DNA of 64,000 nt from an uncultured Eubacteriales bacterium (GTDB lineage: Bacteria; Bacillota; Clostridia; Peptostreptococcales; Anaerovoracaceae), in the NCBI GenBank assembly GCA_902786855.1, contig CADAEH010000003.1:62001-126000 (forward strand), written 5' to 3'. A model generated the notes under the pieces. It did not search any database. It saw nothing but the letters and a program-made list of their open reading frames with translations, and was not told the origin of the DNA. Below, piece after piece: positions 17,260-25,821 of this stretch. Position 1 is the stretch's first letter, and each line of letters begins with the position of its first letter. The translations under genes and the position numbers were made by a program.

Positions 17260-17358
17260 TATGGAATTGATTGAATAATGATCAGAAAGACTAATATGAG
17301 AAATCCTACACAGGAAATAAGCACGAATAACATTTCATGCTGATCGGGGGAATAATCA

Positions 17359-19209
17359 ATGGAACAGAAACAACGCTCATATACAGACCGTGAATACAGG
17401 AATATCAAGCAGCGTGAGCGCGAAGTCATAGCACAGATGCTCGACGAGCTCAAGTCTTCAAAAGACCGCCGCTATCTGTTCAGGGACAAGCATGTAACCA
17501 CGGATATCAAAGACATGCTCAACTATTCGGCTGAAAATCATCCTGACGAGCCGCTTTTCAAGCAGAAATACAGCTCCAAGCTGCCTTATCAGGAGATATC
17601 TTTCAGGCGCGTCCTGGAAGATGTGAATGCTCTCGGTACTTCACTTATCGGACTCGGTCTTCAGGGAAAGCACATAGGAGTCATCGGCCGCAACTCTGCC
17701 GAGTGGGGTGAATCATATCTCGCAGTCATCGGCGGTGTGGGCGTCGTAGTTCCTCTTGACAGAGAGCTGAACGAAGACGAGCTGCACCAGCTTACCATCA
17801 AAGGCGAGCTCGAAGCAGTCCTGACAATGAACAACAAGTACTATGAGATGTTCAAGAACATCAAGGCTGCCGGCGACACCGAGCTCCGCTATGTCATCAA
17901 TGCCGAGATGGATAAGGATGAATCCGTAGAAGACGGTCTTCTCTCATGGAAGGAGCTCCGTGAGAGCGGACGCAAAAAGGTCTGGAACGGTGACCGCAGC
18001 TATATCGATGCCCGCATCATCAACACTGACCTTGCTGCCATCCTCTTTACTTCAGGTACTACCGGCGTCAGCAAGGGAGTAATGCTCAGTCATCGCAATC
18101 TGATGCTCGATGCGATACTCTGCCAGTCGATGTTTGAATGCGGCCCTGGGGACACATGCTTCTCAGTACTTCCTATGCACCACGCATATGAATGTACAGC
18201 CACATTCCTGACATGCGTATACAGCGGTGCCAGCATCGCTTTCAGCCGCGGACTCAAGTACCTGCGCAAGGATATACTCGAGGCAAAGCCGACCATCATG
18301 CTTGCGGTACCTGTCATCATTGAGAATTTCTACAACAGGATAATGAGGAGCCTGTACGATCAGGTTTCGGACAAAGTCCTCCTCAAGCTGATCCTTATGA
18401 AGACGACAGAAAATCACATCCGCATCAAGCTGCCTCGCAAGATAAGAACTAAGATCCGCGAGGTATTCGGCGGAGAGCTGCGCGCCATCATTTCCGGCGG
18501 TGCTGCCATCGATTCCAAGATCCTTGACTTTTTCTGCGATCTTGATATAAGCGCACTGCAGGGCTACGGTCTGTCTGAATGCTCACCTATCGTAGCGCTC
18601 AACCCGGACAAGAAGAAATACATCAAGAATGCCAGCGCAGGTCACCTGCTGCCTTTCGTCGAGTGCAAGATACTCGACAAGGATGAAAACGGCATCGGAG
18701 AGATCTGCTTCCGCGGACCTGTGATCATGATGGGCTACTATAAAGACCCTGAACGCACTGCAGAGGTCCTCGACGATGATGGCTGGTTCCACACCGGCGA
18801 CCTCGGATATCTTGATCACGATGATTACGTTTTCATCACAGGACGCAAGAAAAACGTGATCATAGCTGCCAACGGCAAAAACGTCTTCCCGGAAGAGCTC
18901 GAAGGATATCTGCTCGACAGCAAGTACATATCAGAGTGCATGGTATGGGGCGGCGACACTGATCCTGCTTCACCTTGGAATGGTATATGTGCAACCGTAA
19001 GGCTCGACGAGGAGGCTCTTAGGGATAAGCTTGGCGAAGGTTATACCGATGAGCAGGCTGCAGAGCTTATTGACGCAGAAGTCGATAAGATCAATGACAG
19101 CCATCCGAGATTCAAGAAGATCGCTCACGTAATAATCAGAAAGCGCGAATTCGATAAGACTACGGGTCTCAAGATACGCAGATTCGTAGAAGACAACAAG
19201 CGCGCTTAA
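17359..19209 (+). CDS. long-chain fatty acid-CoA ligase-like AMP-forming enzyme
   Basis: A 616-residue ANL-superfamily ligase. The P-loop-like A3 motif is ILFTSGTTGVSKGVMLSHRN; A5 is ALQGYGLSECSPIV; GWFHTGDLGYLD holds the ribose-binding Asp, followed by FITGRKKNVIIAANGKNVFP. The C-terminal end has the catalytic Lys in DKTTGLKIRRF. The N-terminal FRRVLEDVNALGTSLIGLGL block is typical of FadD/long-chain types. It activates fatty acids as acyl-AMP and then acyl-CoA (or loads another carrier). It has its own promoter and terminator and converges with a second, shorter ligase gene. Confidence 0.88.
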   Translation: MEQKQRSYTDREYRNIKQREREVIAQMLDELKSSKDRRYLFRDKHVTTDIKDMLNYSAENHPDEPLFKQKYSSKLPYQEISFRRVLEDVNALGTSLIGLGLQGKHIGVIGRNSAEWGESYLAVIGGVGVVVPLDRELNEDELHQLTIKGELEAVLTMNNKYYEMFKNIKAAGDTELRYVINAEMDKDESVEDGLLSWKELRESGRKKVWNGDRSYIDARIINTDLAAILFTSGTTGVSKGVMLSHRNLMLDAILCQSMFECGPGDTCFSVLPMHHAYECTATFLTCVYSGASIAFSRGLKYLRKDILEAKPTIMLAVPVIIENFYNRIMRSLYDQVSDKVLLKLILMKTTENHIRIKLPRKIRTKIREVFGGELRAIISGGAAIDSKILDFFCDLDISALQGYGLSECSPIVALNPDKKKYIKNASAGHLLPFVECKILDKDENGIGEICFRGPVIMMGYYKDPERTAEVLDDDGWFHTGDLGYLDHDDYVFITGRKKNVIIAANGKNVFPEELEGYLLDSKYISECMVWGGDTDPASPWNGICATVRLDEEALRDKLGEGYTDEQAAELIDAEVDKINDSHPRFKKIAHVIIRKREFDKTTGLKIRRFVEDNKRA

Positions 19210-19234
19210 GTAAAAGTACTATCAACAATAAAAG

Positions 19235-19278
19235 ACAGCTGCTCTGTCAGTTCATAACTGTGAGCAGCTGTTTTTTTT
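19235..19278 (+). terminator. intrinsic terminator after the acyl-CoA ligase gene
   Basis: ACAGCTGCTC (19235-19244) pairs with GAGCAGCTGT (19262-19271), an inner AGTT/AACT pair extends it, and a T8 run follows. Confidence 0.9.
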
Positions 19279-19338
19279 GTTTTGATTCCATACGGGACTA
19301 TCCGCATCTGTTGCTGCCTGAAAACTTCAGGCTGATCA

Positions 19339-20634
19339 TCAGTACTGATAGCGCCTCTGCAGCTCGTATCTCCTGATCTTGCCGGTGAGTGTGCGCGGAA
19401 GAGGTCTGCCGAACTCTACTATATCTGCTATCTGCTGTGACTGCAGCATCGTCTTGTTGTACTCTTCCACTGTTTCCCACAGGCTATCCGTATCTGCACC
19501 GGCACCGACCACCAGAATGATCTCGTCGTCAACGTCAATAAGAGCGATATCTGTCTCTCCGCTCATCTCAGCAATGTCGTGCTCATACTCCGGACAGTTT
19601 ATCTTGGAGCCATCGCTTAAGATGATCACATCCTTTTTGCGCCCCTGCAGGTGGAGTCTGCCCTCTTCGTCGAGCCATCCGAGGTCTCCCGTCAGCAGCC
19701 TGAAGTCCTCAGTTGTTTCAGGCTGACCGAGGTATCCCTTCATCATGCAAGGGGTCGAGATCGCGATCTCACCGTCAGGCTCTATCTCTACTTCAGTATC
19801 CGGGCACAGATACATAGCGTCAGGTTCATCCATGCTCTTAGTAATGGCAATGCCGCTTGACGTTTCGGTCAGACCATATCCGATATATACATTTATGCCT
19901 TTTTCTTTCAGCGCCTGCACTGTCTCGCCTGAACAAGGCGCAGCACCGATCAGCAATTCCTTAAGTTCAGGATTGAGAGCATCATTTCTGACCAGTGCAT
20001 CTGCTATAGCAGGTACAACAGGAAGTATCGTAGGTCTGAACAGCATCGGTGCCTTCAGCCTGTCACTTACCTCAGGGCAAAGTGCTATCGTAGCTCCGTA
20101 TGCAAGTCCCCACAGCAGGCTGCAGACTATACCGAACACATGGCAGAGCGGCAGCATGCAGAGGATCCTGTCATCCGGTCCGCATTCAAACATGTTCTGT
20201 CCGCTCCATGCACAGCAAAGGAGCGAGCGTGGTGTGAGTCTTACGACTTTGCTCCTGTTGGTGGTGCCCGATGTGAAGAAGAGGAGCTCTCCTTCCTCTG
20301 CAGGATCTTTGTGCCTGCAGATAAGTCTGTCAGTCGCTTCCTGCGCTTCTTCCAGCACCTTTTCAGGCATCATAGGACTGGCCATTATCACACAGCGTCC
20401 GCCCATGACCGTCGCAAATATCCTTGCTATCGTATCCGGATCAGGAGCAGAATAAATAATACTTGTACCCGGGCCGCGCTGCCGCGCCAGCTCTGTACGC
20501 ATCATTATCATTTCCGCAAGCTCGCGATAGCTGACACTGCATATATCTCCGTCTTCGTCTGTATACAGAAGTGCAGTGCCCTCTCTCTCAGCAAAAGCCT
20601 GTGTCAGTTCAAGAAAAGATTCATACTTTTTCAT
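19339..20634 (-). CDS. short AMP-forming acyl-CoA synthetase-like enzyme
   Basis: About 431 residues from the ATG at 20634; an in-frame ATG at 20664 has GGAGGG too close for normal spacing. It carries the ANL motifs LFFTSGTTNRSKVVRLTPRS, YIGYGLTETSSGIA, LTGDLGWLDEEGRLHLQGRKKDVIILSDG and the C-terminal catalytic Lys in LPRTLTGKIRRYEL. It is shorter than its convergent neighbour, with a compact N-terminal lobe. Both FEC-GPDD/GPGD and LPMHHA/LPLCHV segments resemble those of the other ligase, pointing to related substrates. The acid it activates cannot be told. Confidence 0.85.
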   Translation of the reverse strand: MKKYESFLELTQAFAEREGTALLYTDEDGDICSVSYRELAEMIMMRTELARQRGPGTSIIYSAPDPDTIARIFATVMGGRCVIMASPMMPEKVLEEAQEATDRLICRHKDPAEEGELLFFTSGTTNRSKVVRLTPRSLLCCAWSGQNMFECGPDDRILCMLPLCHVFGIVCSLLWGLAYGATIALCPEVSDRLKAPMLFRPTILPVVPAIADALVRNDALNPELKELLIGAAPCSGETVQALKEKGINVYIGYGLTETSSGIAITKSMDEPDAMYLCPDTEVEIEPDGEIAISTPCMMKGYLGQPETTEDFRLLTGDLGWLDEEGRLHLQGRKKDVIILSDGSKINCPEYEHDIAEMSGETDIALIDVDDEIILVVGAGADTDSLWETVEEYNKTMLQSQQIADIVEFGRPLPRTLTGKIRRYELQRRYQY

Positions 20635-20725
20635 AGTTTTTACTCGATATATGTGCTTGATCATCCCTCCATGTCATAATGATAATATAATTAGCTGTTT
20701 TTAACCATATTATTTATGCACATTT

Positions 20726-22870
20726 TTACAGCATGATCTCACTCTTTTCTTTTGCCTCTTCGATAAGACGGTTGAGGAAGCCTGCCGGCTTCTGCAGGAG
20801 CATGCCGAATACGACTGAACCGATCGTAAAGAGGCACAGAACTCCCATGCATTTTGCATAGGTATGATCATAGGTTCCTGCTATACACTCCCTCATTGCG
20901 TCCATAGAGTATCTGAACGGCATCGCAGGGAACAGCACGCGGAACACTTTCGGCAGTACTTCTACCGGATAAGTGCCCCCCGATCCGGCAACCTGGAGTA
21001 CGAGTATGATGACCCCGGCTGCAAGACCGACATTCTCCAGAGCAAAAACAAGCGCGTAGTTGATCATCATGAACGTGATGCCGTTCATGCATGCCTCAAG
21101 TACGAAGAGTACCGGATGATGACACTGGATCCCGATGTAGAGCAGGTCTCCGAGAGAAACGATCAGCGCCTGTGCAAGGCCCACGAAAAGATAGATCCCG
21201 TATCTGCCGAAGAATCTCTCATGAAGTCTGAGATCCGGAAGATCATCACGCTTTTTGATCCTGGTCTTGATGAGAACAGCAGTAAGAAGGGCTCCTACCC
21301 ATTGCGCAAGCACTGTATAGAAAGGTGCCATTGCCGACCCGTACTCCCTGATCGGATATATCACTTCAGTCCTCATTTTGACCGGAGACGCAAGATATTC
21401 AGCTACAGATGTCTCATCATTGGCCAGAACATCATTGACATCAGCAAGGGATTCATTCCCTGCTATCCTGTTGAAGACGGCAGCAAGAGCATTGACTCCG
21501 TTTCTCACATACCCGAGTGATACTCCTGTGCTTTTCAGGCTCTTCTGGAGCTTTTCAAGGGCAATGCTGTAGCCCGCGAGTATATCGCTCAGATCTCCGA
21601 GGTCGCTCTCCACTCCGGAAAGCGCGCTCTGTGCGCTCGTAAGAGAACTGCGCGCATCTGCAATTGCCTTTTCAAGTTTTTTATCAAAGTCGGATACCAG
21701 TTTAGAGTCTATATCCTTGACTTTAGCGCCGGCATTTTCGAGCTTTTGCTTAAGATCTGTAAGCTCCTGTACCTTGCTTTCCCATTCGCTTTCCGCGATC
21801 TGTTTCTGCTCAGCCAGGCCTGTCTGTGCTTCCTCGAGCTGCTCACGCGTCTCTTTGAACTGCTCCGCCAGTCCGGTGTATCCAAGGTCTTTCAGATAAT
21901 TCTCGGTTCTCTGGCAGGATTCTATCATTTTATCAAGAAGATCGATGTTTCCCGGAAGCGAATCGACCACGTATTTGTTGAAAGCTGTGACATCCGTTGC
22001 CGCTGTATCCAGATTCTTTCTGATCCCGTCTACATCAGCGATCAGCTGCTGCTTTTCCTTTTCAACTGCTGTTGTCACTTCATCAGACGCTTTTTTATCA
22101 GGCAGAGTATCCGCTGCACTTTTCAGGATCGCTTCCTGCCCCTTTGCTGCGATCGCAGCATCACCGAGCAATTCATCTGAGACCTCCATCAGGCTGCTCG
22201 CTGAGTCTGCCAGTCCCTTTGCAGCTTTCAGCATAACTTCAGCATCTTCAAGCCTGTCATCCAGGTCATTCATCTTGCTCCCAAGATCTGAGAACACCTG
22301 CTGCGGATCATATCCGGTCGCATTGATCACAGAAGCAGCATCTGATACGTACTTCGCCAGTGTTTCGACAAATGCCGCATTTATCTGCTCCTGTACCGCT
22401 GTCTTGGCTTTACCGGTGATCTTAGGCGCTATTGCGTTCTTCTTCTCATTTTCATAGTAAACGAGTTTCGGGTTTTTAAGATCTCCGGTGGCGAATGAAA
22501 GCGCATCGCTACTGAACTCCTCAGGGATCACGAGTGCTGCATAGTATTCTCCTGAATGTACACCTTCTATTGCTGCAGCCGAGTCTTCTGTAAAGACCCA
22601 GCCTATATCATGATTTGCCTCGAGAGCTTCCGTTATCTTTTCTCCGACATTCACCGAAAGTCCCATCATGACAGCACCTTTATCATCATTTGCAACTGCG
22701 ACCTTGATTCGTCCTGTTGCTTCAGATTCATAAGGAGCCCAGTTGGAGAATATGTTGAACCACGCGTAGAGACACGGGATAATACATAGACCCATGATGG
22801 TGATGATCGCTACAACACTTGATGTAAGGCCGGCGGCATCATGTCTGATTATATTGAGGATGTTTTTCAT
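20726..22870 (-). CDS. YhgE/Pip-family membrane protein (first of a pair)
   Basis: A 714-residue protein. An N-terminal membrane helix (residues 15-40, ending PCLYAWFNIFSNWAPY) is followed by an extracytoplasmic domain with the YhgE signature (VAVANDDKGAVMMG and GEYYAALVIPEEFS). A long coiled-coil stretch (200-460) comes next, then about six C-terminal membrane segments of ABC-2 permease type. Pip/YhgE proteins act in surface export, including as phage-infection proteins and with type VII secretion. Its ATG overlaps the stop of the small middle gene by four bases (ATGA), so it is translationally coupled. Confidence 0.85.
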   Translation of the reverse strand: MKNILNIIRHDAAGLTSSVVAIITIMGLCIIPCLYAWFNIFSNWAPYESEATGRIKVAVANDDKGAVMMGLSVNVGEKITEALEANHDIGWVFTEDSAAAIEGVHSGEYYAALVIPEEFSSDALSFATGDLKNPKLVYYENEKKNAIAPKITGKAKTAVQEQINAAFVETLAKYVSDAASVINATGYDPQQVFSDLGSKMNDLDDRLEDAEVMLKAAKGLADSASSLMEVSDELLGDAAIAAKGQEAILKSAADTLPDKKASDEVTTAVEKEKQQLIADVDGIRKNLDTAATDVTAFNKYVVDSLPGNIDLLDKMIESCQRTENYLKDLGYTGLAEQFKETREQLEEAQTGLAEQKQIAESEWESKVQELTDLKQKLENAGAKVKDIDSKLVSDFDKKLEKAIADARSSLTSAQSALSGVESDLGDLSDILAGYSIALEKLQKSLKSTGVSLGYVRNGVNALAAVFNRIAGNESLADVNDVLANDETSVAEYLASPVKMRTEVIYPIREYGSAMAPFYTVLAQWVGALLTAVLIKTRIKKRDDLPDLRLHERFFGRYGIYLFVGLAQALIVSLGDLLYIGIQCHHPVLFVLEACMNGITFMMINYALVFALENVGLAAGVIILVLQVAGSGGTYPVEVLPKVFRVLFPAMPFRYSMDAMRECIAGTYDHTYAKCMGVLCLFTIGSVVFGMLLQKPAGFLNRLIEEAKEKSEIML

Positions 22871-23466
22871 TTTTCATCCTCCTTTCCTGCCTTGCCTGCC
22901 GCCATGATAGCTTCGAGCTCTTCTTCAGCCTCCAGTTCTGAAGCAGCCGCTTCAAGCATTTCCCTTACCTCTTCAAGAGCAGCTTCAGCCTCCATAAGCT
23001 CTGCTTCCCGCTGGTCTTCTTCCTCTGTCAGCTTGCCTGCAGGCTTGTGATCATTATCACGTCTGGCTCGTAAGAATTCCAATGCAGCTCTCTGTGCGCG
23101 TCTCTCTGCGATGCGTGCTTTTATCCTCTCCTGGAGTTCTTCTGCGGATGCATGCGGGAGCAGCCCGTCAAAATCTGCTTCACGGTTGGTAACGTCTTCA
23201 AGAGTTTTCTGTATCGAATCGTCCAGGTATTCAACGCTGATCAGATAAGCGCACAGCGCAAACATGCACAGTATCCATATGATAAGGAATACGATCTTGC
23301 TGCTGCCTGTGATCCAGAGAATCAGCCCCAGAATGGCAGGCAGGATCACAAGAAGTATCAGTCCGCGCCTGATACGCTTCTTGTTACTCTCATGCAGCAT
23401 CTCGCCGCGCTCGAGGAGCTGTGTATAGAGCTGCTCGTAATTGACGTCTCTTGAATCATCAGCCAT
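22867..23466 (-). CDS. small two-TM coiled-coil protein between the YhgE/Pip genes
   Basis: A 199-residue protein with two membrane helices (about 35-53 and 58-79) and a long, charged Glu/Ala/Arg-rich tail (ERIKARIAERRAQRAA, then EEEDQREAELMEAEAALEE) that should form a coiled coil. I recognise no named family. Its start shares one base with the stop of the upstream YhgE-like gene (TAATG) and its stop overlaps the next start (ATGA), so the three proteins are made together. It may be a cytoplasmic scaffold or adaptor of the Pip pair (inference). Confidence 0.7.
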   Translation of the reverse strand: MADDSRDVNYEQLYTQLLERGEMLHESNKKRIRRGLILLVILPAILGLILWITGSSKIVFLIIWILCMFALCAYLISVEYLDDSIQKTLEDVTNREADFDGLLPHASAEELQERIKARIAERRAQRAALEFLRARRDNDHKPAGKLTEEEDQREAELMEAEAALEEVREMLEAAASELEAEEELEAIMAAGKAGKEDEK

Positions 23467-25541
23467 TACAGCACCTCCGTTTCTTCGAGCTTTTCCGATA
23501 CAAACCTGTTCATACCGATGAAAGGACGGCGTACAACAAGTCCTATGACCAGTCCGACAACTCCGAACAGCAGCAGTTCTGCCAGATATATGAGCATGTC
23601 ATTTCCGTAGATCCCGCACAGAGCCTCACGGATCGCATTGATGGCGTACGGGAACGGGAAGAATTTATAGATCCTGCTGAATACTTCCGGAAGTATCTCG
23701 ATAGGATATGAACCGCTCGAGCCCGCGATCTGAACGACCATGATAACGACAACTATGGCCTTGCCGATGTCTCCGAAGGACAAAGTCAAAGAGTATATGA
23801 GAGTGACGAAAACAAGGCTCGTCACTTCCGCCGCAAGCAGCATGAGCCATGGATGTACCGGCCGGCAGTCAAGCAGGAATATGTCGCCTGCTATTATTAC
23901 AGCCGCCTGGATCTGCCCGAGCAGGAAGAATATCAGCCATCTTCCGAAGAAGTACTGTGCATCCCTGAGCCCCGGGAACTTTTTCCTGTCAGCATGGGTT
24001 TTGAGGATCGAAACAAGAATTACTCCTCCTACCCAGATCGCAAGGACTGAGTAGAAAGGTGCCATTGCGGCACCGTAGGATGCGACTGAATACACTTCTT
24101 CTATCTCGACATCAACCAGAGAAGAGAAGAATTTTCCGTACAGATCAGGATCTCCTCCGAGGAGATCGATCAGCAGTTCTATCCTGTCATCTTCTGAAGC
24201 ATTCTCTACTTCTCTGATGATATCACCTATCCTGTCCGATGCTGAGCGGATAGTCTTTTGCAGCTGGCTCAGTGCATCATCCAGGCTGTCGACCGTTTCG
24301 CTCGTCGCTTCAAGAACCGGGTCGACCCCGTTCATCATTCCGGAGACATTGCTGACAAAAGGTCCCAGCAGGCTGATCGTCCTGCTCATACTTTCGATCA
24401 TTGATTTGAATCCCGGCCTCAGAACATCCTTCTCAAGTGTCCTGAGAGAATTGATAGAAGCCAGTATGTCCTGCGCCTGTCCCGGCAGATCCTCAATGCC
24501 TGTCTCTATGCTCTTAGCCGCCTCGATCATGCTTCCGAGTGCGCCCTTGACTGTCTGCCCGCTCGGCAGCGTGCTGTCATCAGGGATCATATTGTAGAGC
24601 AGTTCAAGTTCTGAAAGAAGTTCATTCGCTCTATCTTTCACAGCCTGCTTTGCCTCAGGAGTGATCACGTCTGCTCCCTGGACGGCTGTAACTGCCGATT
24701 CCAGATTATCCAGCCTTTTCCTGATCGATGTAAGTCTGCCGTCAACAGCTGTCCTGAGCGTGTCGATGGTATTCTTAGCTGCTTTCATATCAGACTGGGC
24801 TTTGTCGACTTTTTTCTGATTTTTTGTCCTCGTGGCCTTGAGATCTTTTCTTGACTTGCTTATATGTCTCTGGACCTTATCACTGTTTGAGTTGAATGAA
24901 CTGATCGCCCTGTCGTATGAATCCAGAGTCCTCTGGAACTGTCTGAGTTGTTCTATGGCATCATTTGCAGCGTCCCCGCTGTCAAGGTCATCAGTAAATT
25001 CCTTAGTTTCGTCAAAGACTATGCTGAATACGGTTTCAAGGTATTTAGTATTGATGTTTTCCTGGAGAGTACTTGCTGCAGTCTCGGTTATTTTTGAGGC
25101 AACAGCGTTTTTCTTCGCATTTTCGTAATAAGTGAGAGGCTCCTTTACATCAAGCAGAGCCTGCTCAAAATGGTACATATTATATGTAAAATTATCCTCG
25201 AAGATTATCGCGGCATAGTATTCGCCCGACTCAACACCTGCTATAGCCTTCTCCGGCGTCCCGGGGAACTGCCAGCCGATCGAAGTGCTCTCCTTAAGCT
25301 CTTCGAAGACCTCTTCAGCCATATTCACATGGCTGCCGTCATCAAGATCCACCCCCGGATCATTCGAGGCGACGGCGATCTTTATGTTGCCTGTATTGAC
25401 ATACGGATTACCGTTTGCATATATATTTACCCACGCATAAAGAGCAGGCAGCACACTGATAGCGATAATTATCGCCACAGCGAAAAACTGCCTTGACACA
25501 GACTTTACATCATTCGCAAATATCCTGAAAATGCCGCTCAT
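23466..25541 (-). CDS. YhgE/Pip-family membrane protein (second of a pair)
   Basis: A 691-residue paralogue of the 20726-22870 product, with the same layout: N-terminal helix (VSRQFFAVAIIIAISVLPAL YAW region, residues 14-36), an IAVASNDPGVDLDDG and GEYYAAIIFEDNF domain, a coiled-coil middle (200-460), and C-terminal membrane segments with GSSGSYPIEILPEVF, matching GSGGTYPVEVLPKVF of the paralogue. It is the first gene of the operon and has an AGGA site. Two non-identical copies suggest a heterodimeric exporter, by analogy with paired ABC-2 permeases; no ATPase gene is adjacent. Confidence 0.85.
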   Translation of the reverse strand: MSGIFRIFANDVKSVSRQFFAVAIIIAISVLPALYAWVNIYANGNPYVNTGNIKIAVASNDPGVDLDDGSHVNMAEEVFEELKESTSIGWQFPGTPEKAIAGVESGEYYAAIIFEDNFTYNMYHFEQALLDVKEPLTYYENAKKNAVASKITETAASTLQENINTKYLETVFSIVFDETKEFTDDLDSGDAANDAIEQLRQFQRTLDSYDRAISSFNSNSDKVQRHISKSRKDLKATRTKNQKKVDKAQSDMKAAKNTIDTLRTAVDGRLTSIRKRLDNLESAVTAVQGADVITPEAKQAVKDRANELLSELELLYNMIPDDSTLPSGQTVKGALGSMIEAAKSIETGIEDLPGQAQDILASINSLRTLEKDVLRPGFKSMIESMSRTISLLGPFVSNVSGMMNGVDPVLEATSETVDSLDDALSQLQKTIRSASDRIGDIIREVENASEDDRIELLIDLLGGDPDLYGKFFSSLVDVEIEEVYSVASYGAAMAPFYSVLAIWVGGVILVSILKTHADRKKFPGLRDAQYFFGRWLIFFLLGQIQAAVIIAGDIFLLDCRPVHPWLMLLAAEVTSLVFVTLIYSLTLSFGDIGKAIVVVIMVVQIAGSSGSYPIEILPEVFSRIYKFFPFPYAINAIREALCGIYGNDMLIYLAELLLFGVVGLVIGLVVRRPFIGMNRFVSEKLEETEVL

Positions 25542-25567
25542 TTACTGTGATTCCTGTTTTTTCCATG

Positions 25568-25622
25568 TATGACTTTAAGTCATAGCTTAGTAATTATACT
25601 CTCGTGATCTGCTTTTTTTCAA
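25568..25622 (-). promoter_or_regulatory. promoter and palindromic operator of the YhgE/Pip operon
   Basis: Minus strand TTGAAA (25617-25622), 18-bp spacer, TATAAT (25593-25598). A perfect 17-bp palindrome TATGACTT-T-AAGTCATA (25568-25584) sits at the predicted start site, where a repressor would block transcription. No regulator gene is adjacent. Confidence 0.75.
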
Positions 25623-25707
25623 TCTTACATCACGATGTTTTTACTGATGTGCGCAAGACATAATTTTGCATATGTAAGCAGCGCCATTACGGTACTGCAT
25701 GGCATAT

Positions 25708-25736
25708 TTGATAAAGCCGGGTACTCGTGTTACTAT
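25708..25736 (+). promoter_or_regulatory. promoter of the C-S lyase gene
   Basis: TTGATA (25708-25713), 17-bp spacer, TACTAT (25731-25736), about 85 bases before the start codon. The 280-base divergent gap also holds the Pip operon promoter. Confidence 0.65.
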
Positions 25737-25821
25737 TCTGTTGTACTTGTCTGTATCTCTAGGGAATATTCCTGTTTTTTTACAGACATATCAGTCAGCA
25801 GGAGATAAGGAGTGAGGAAAA

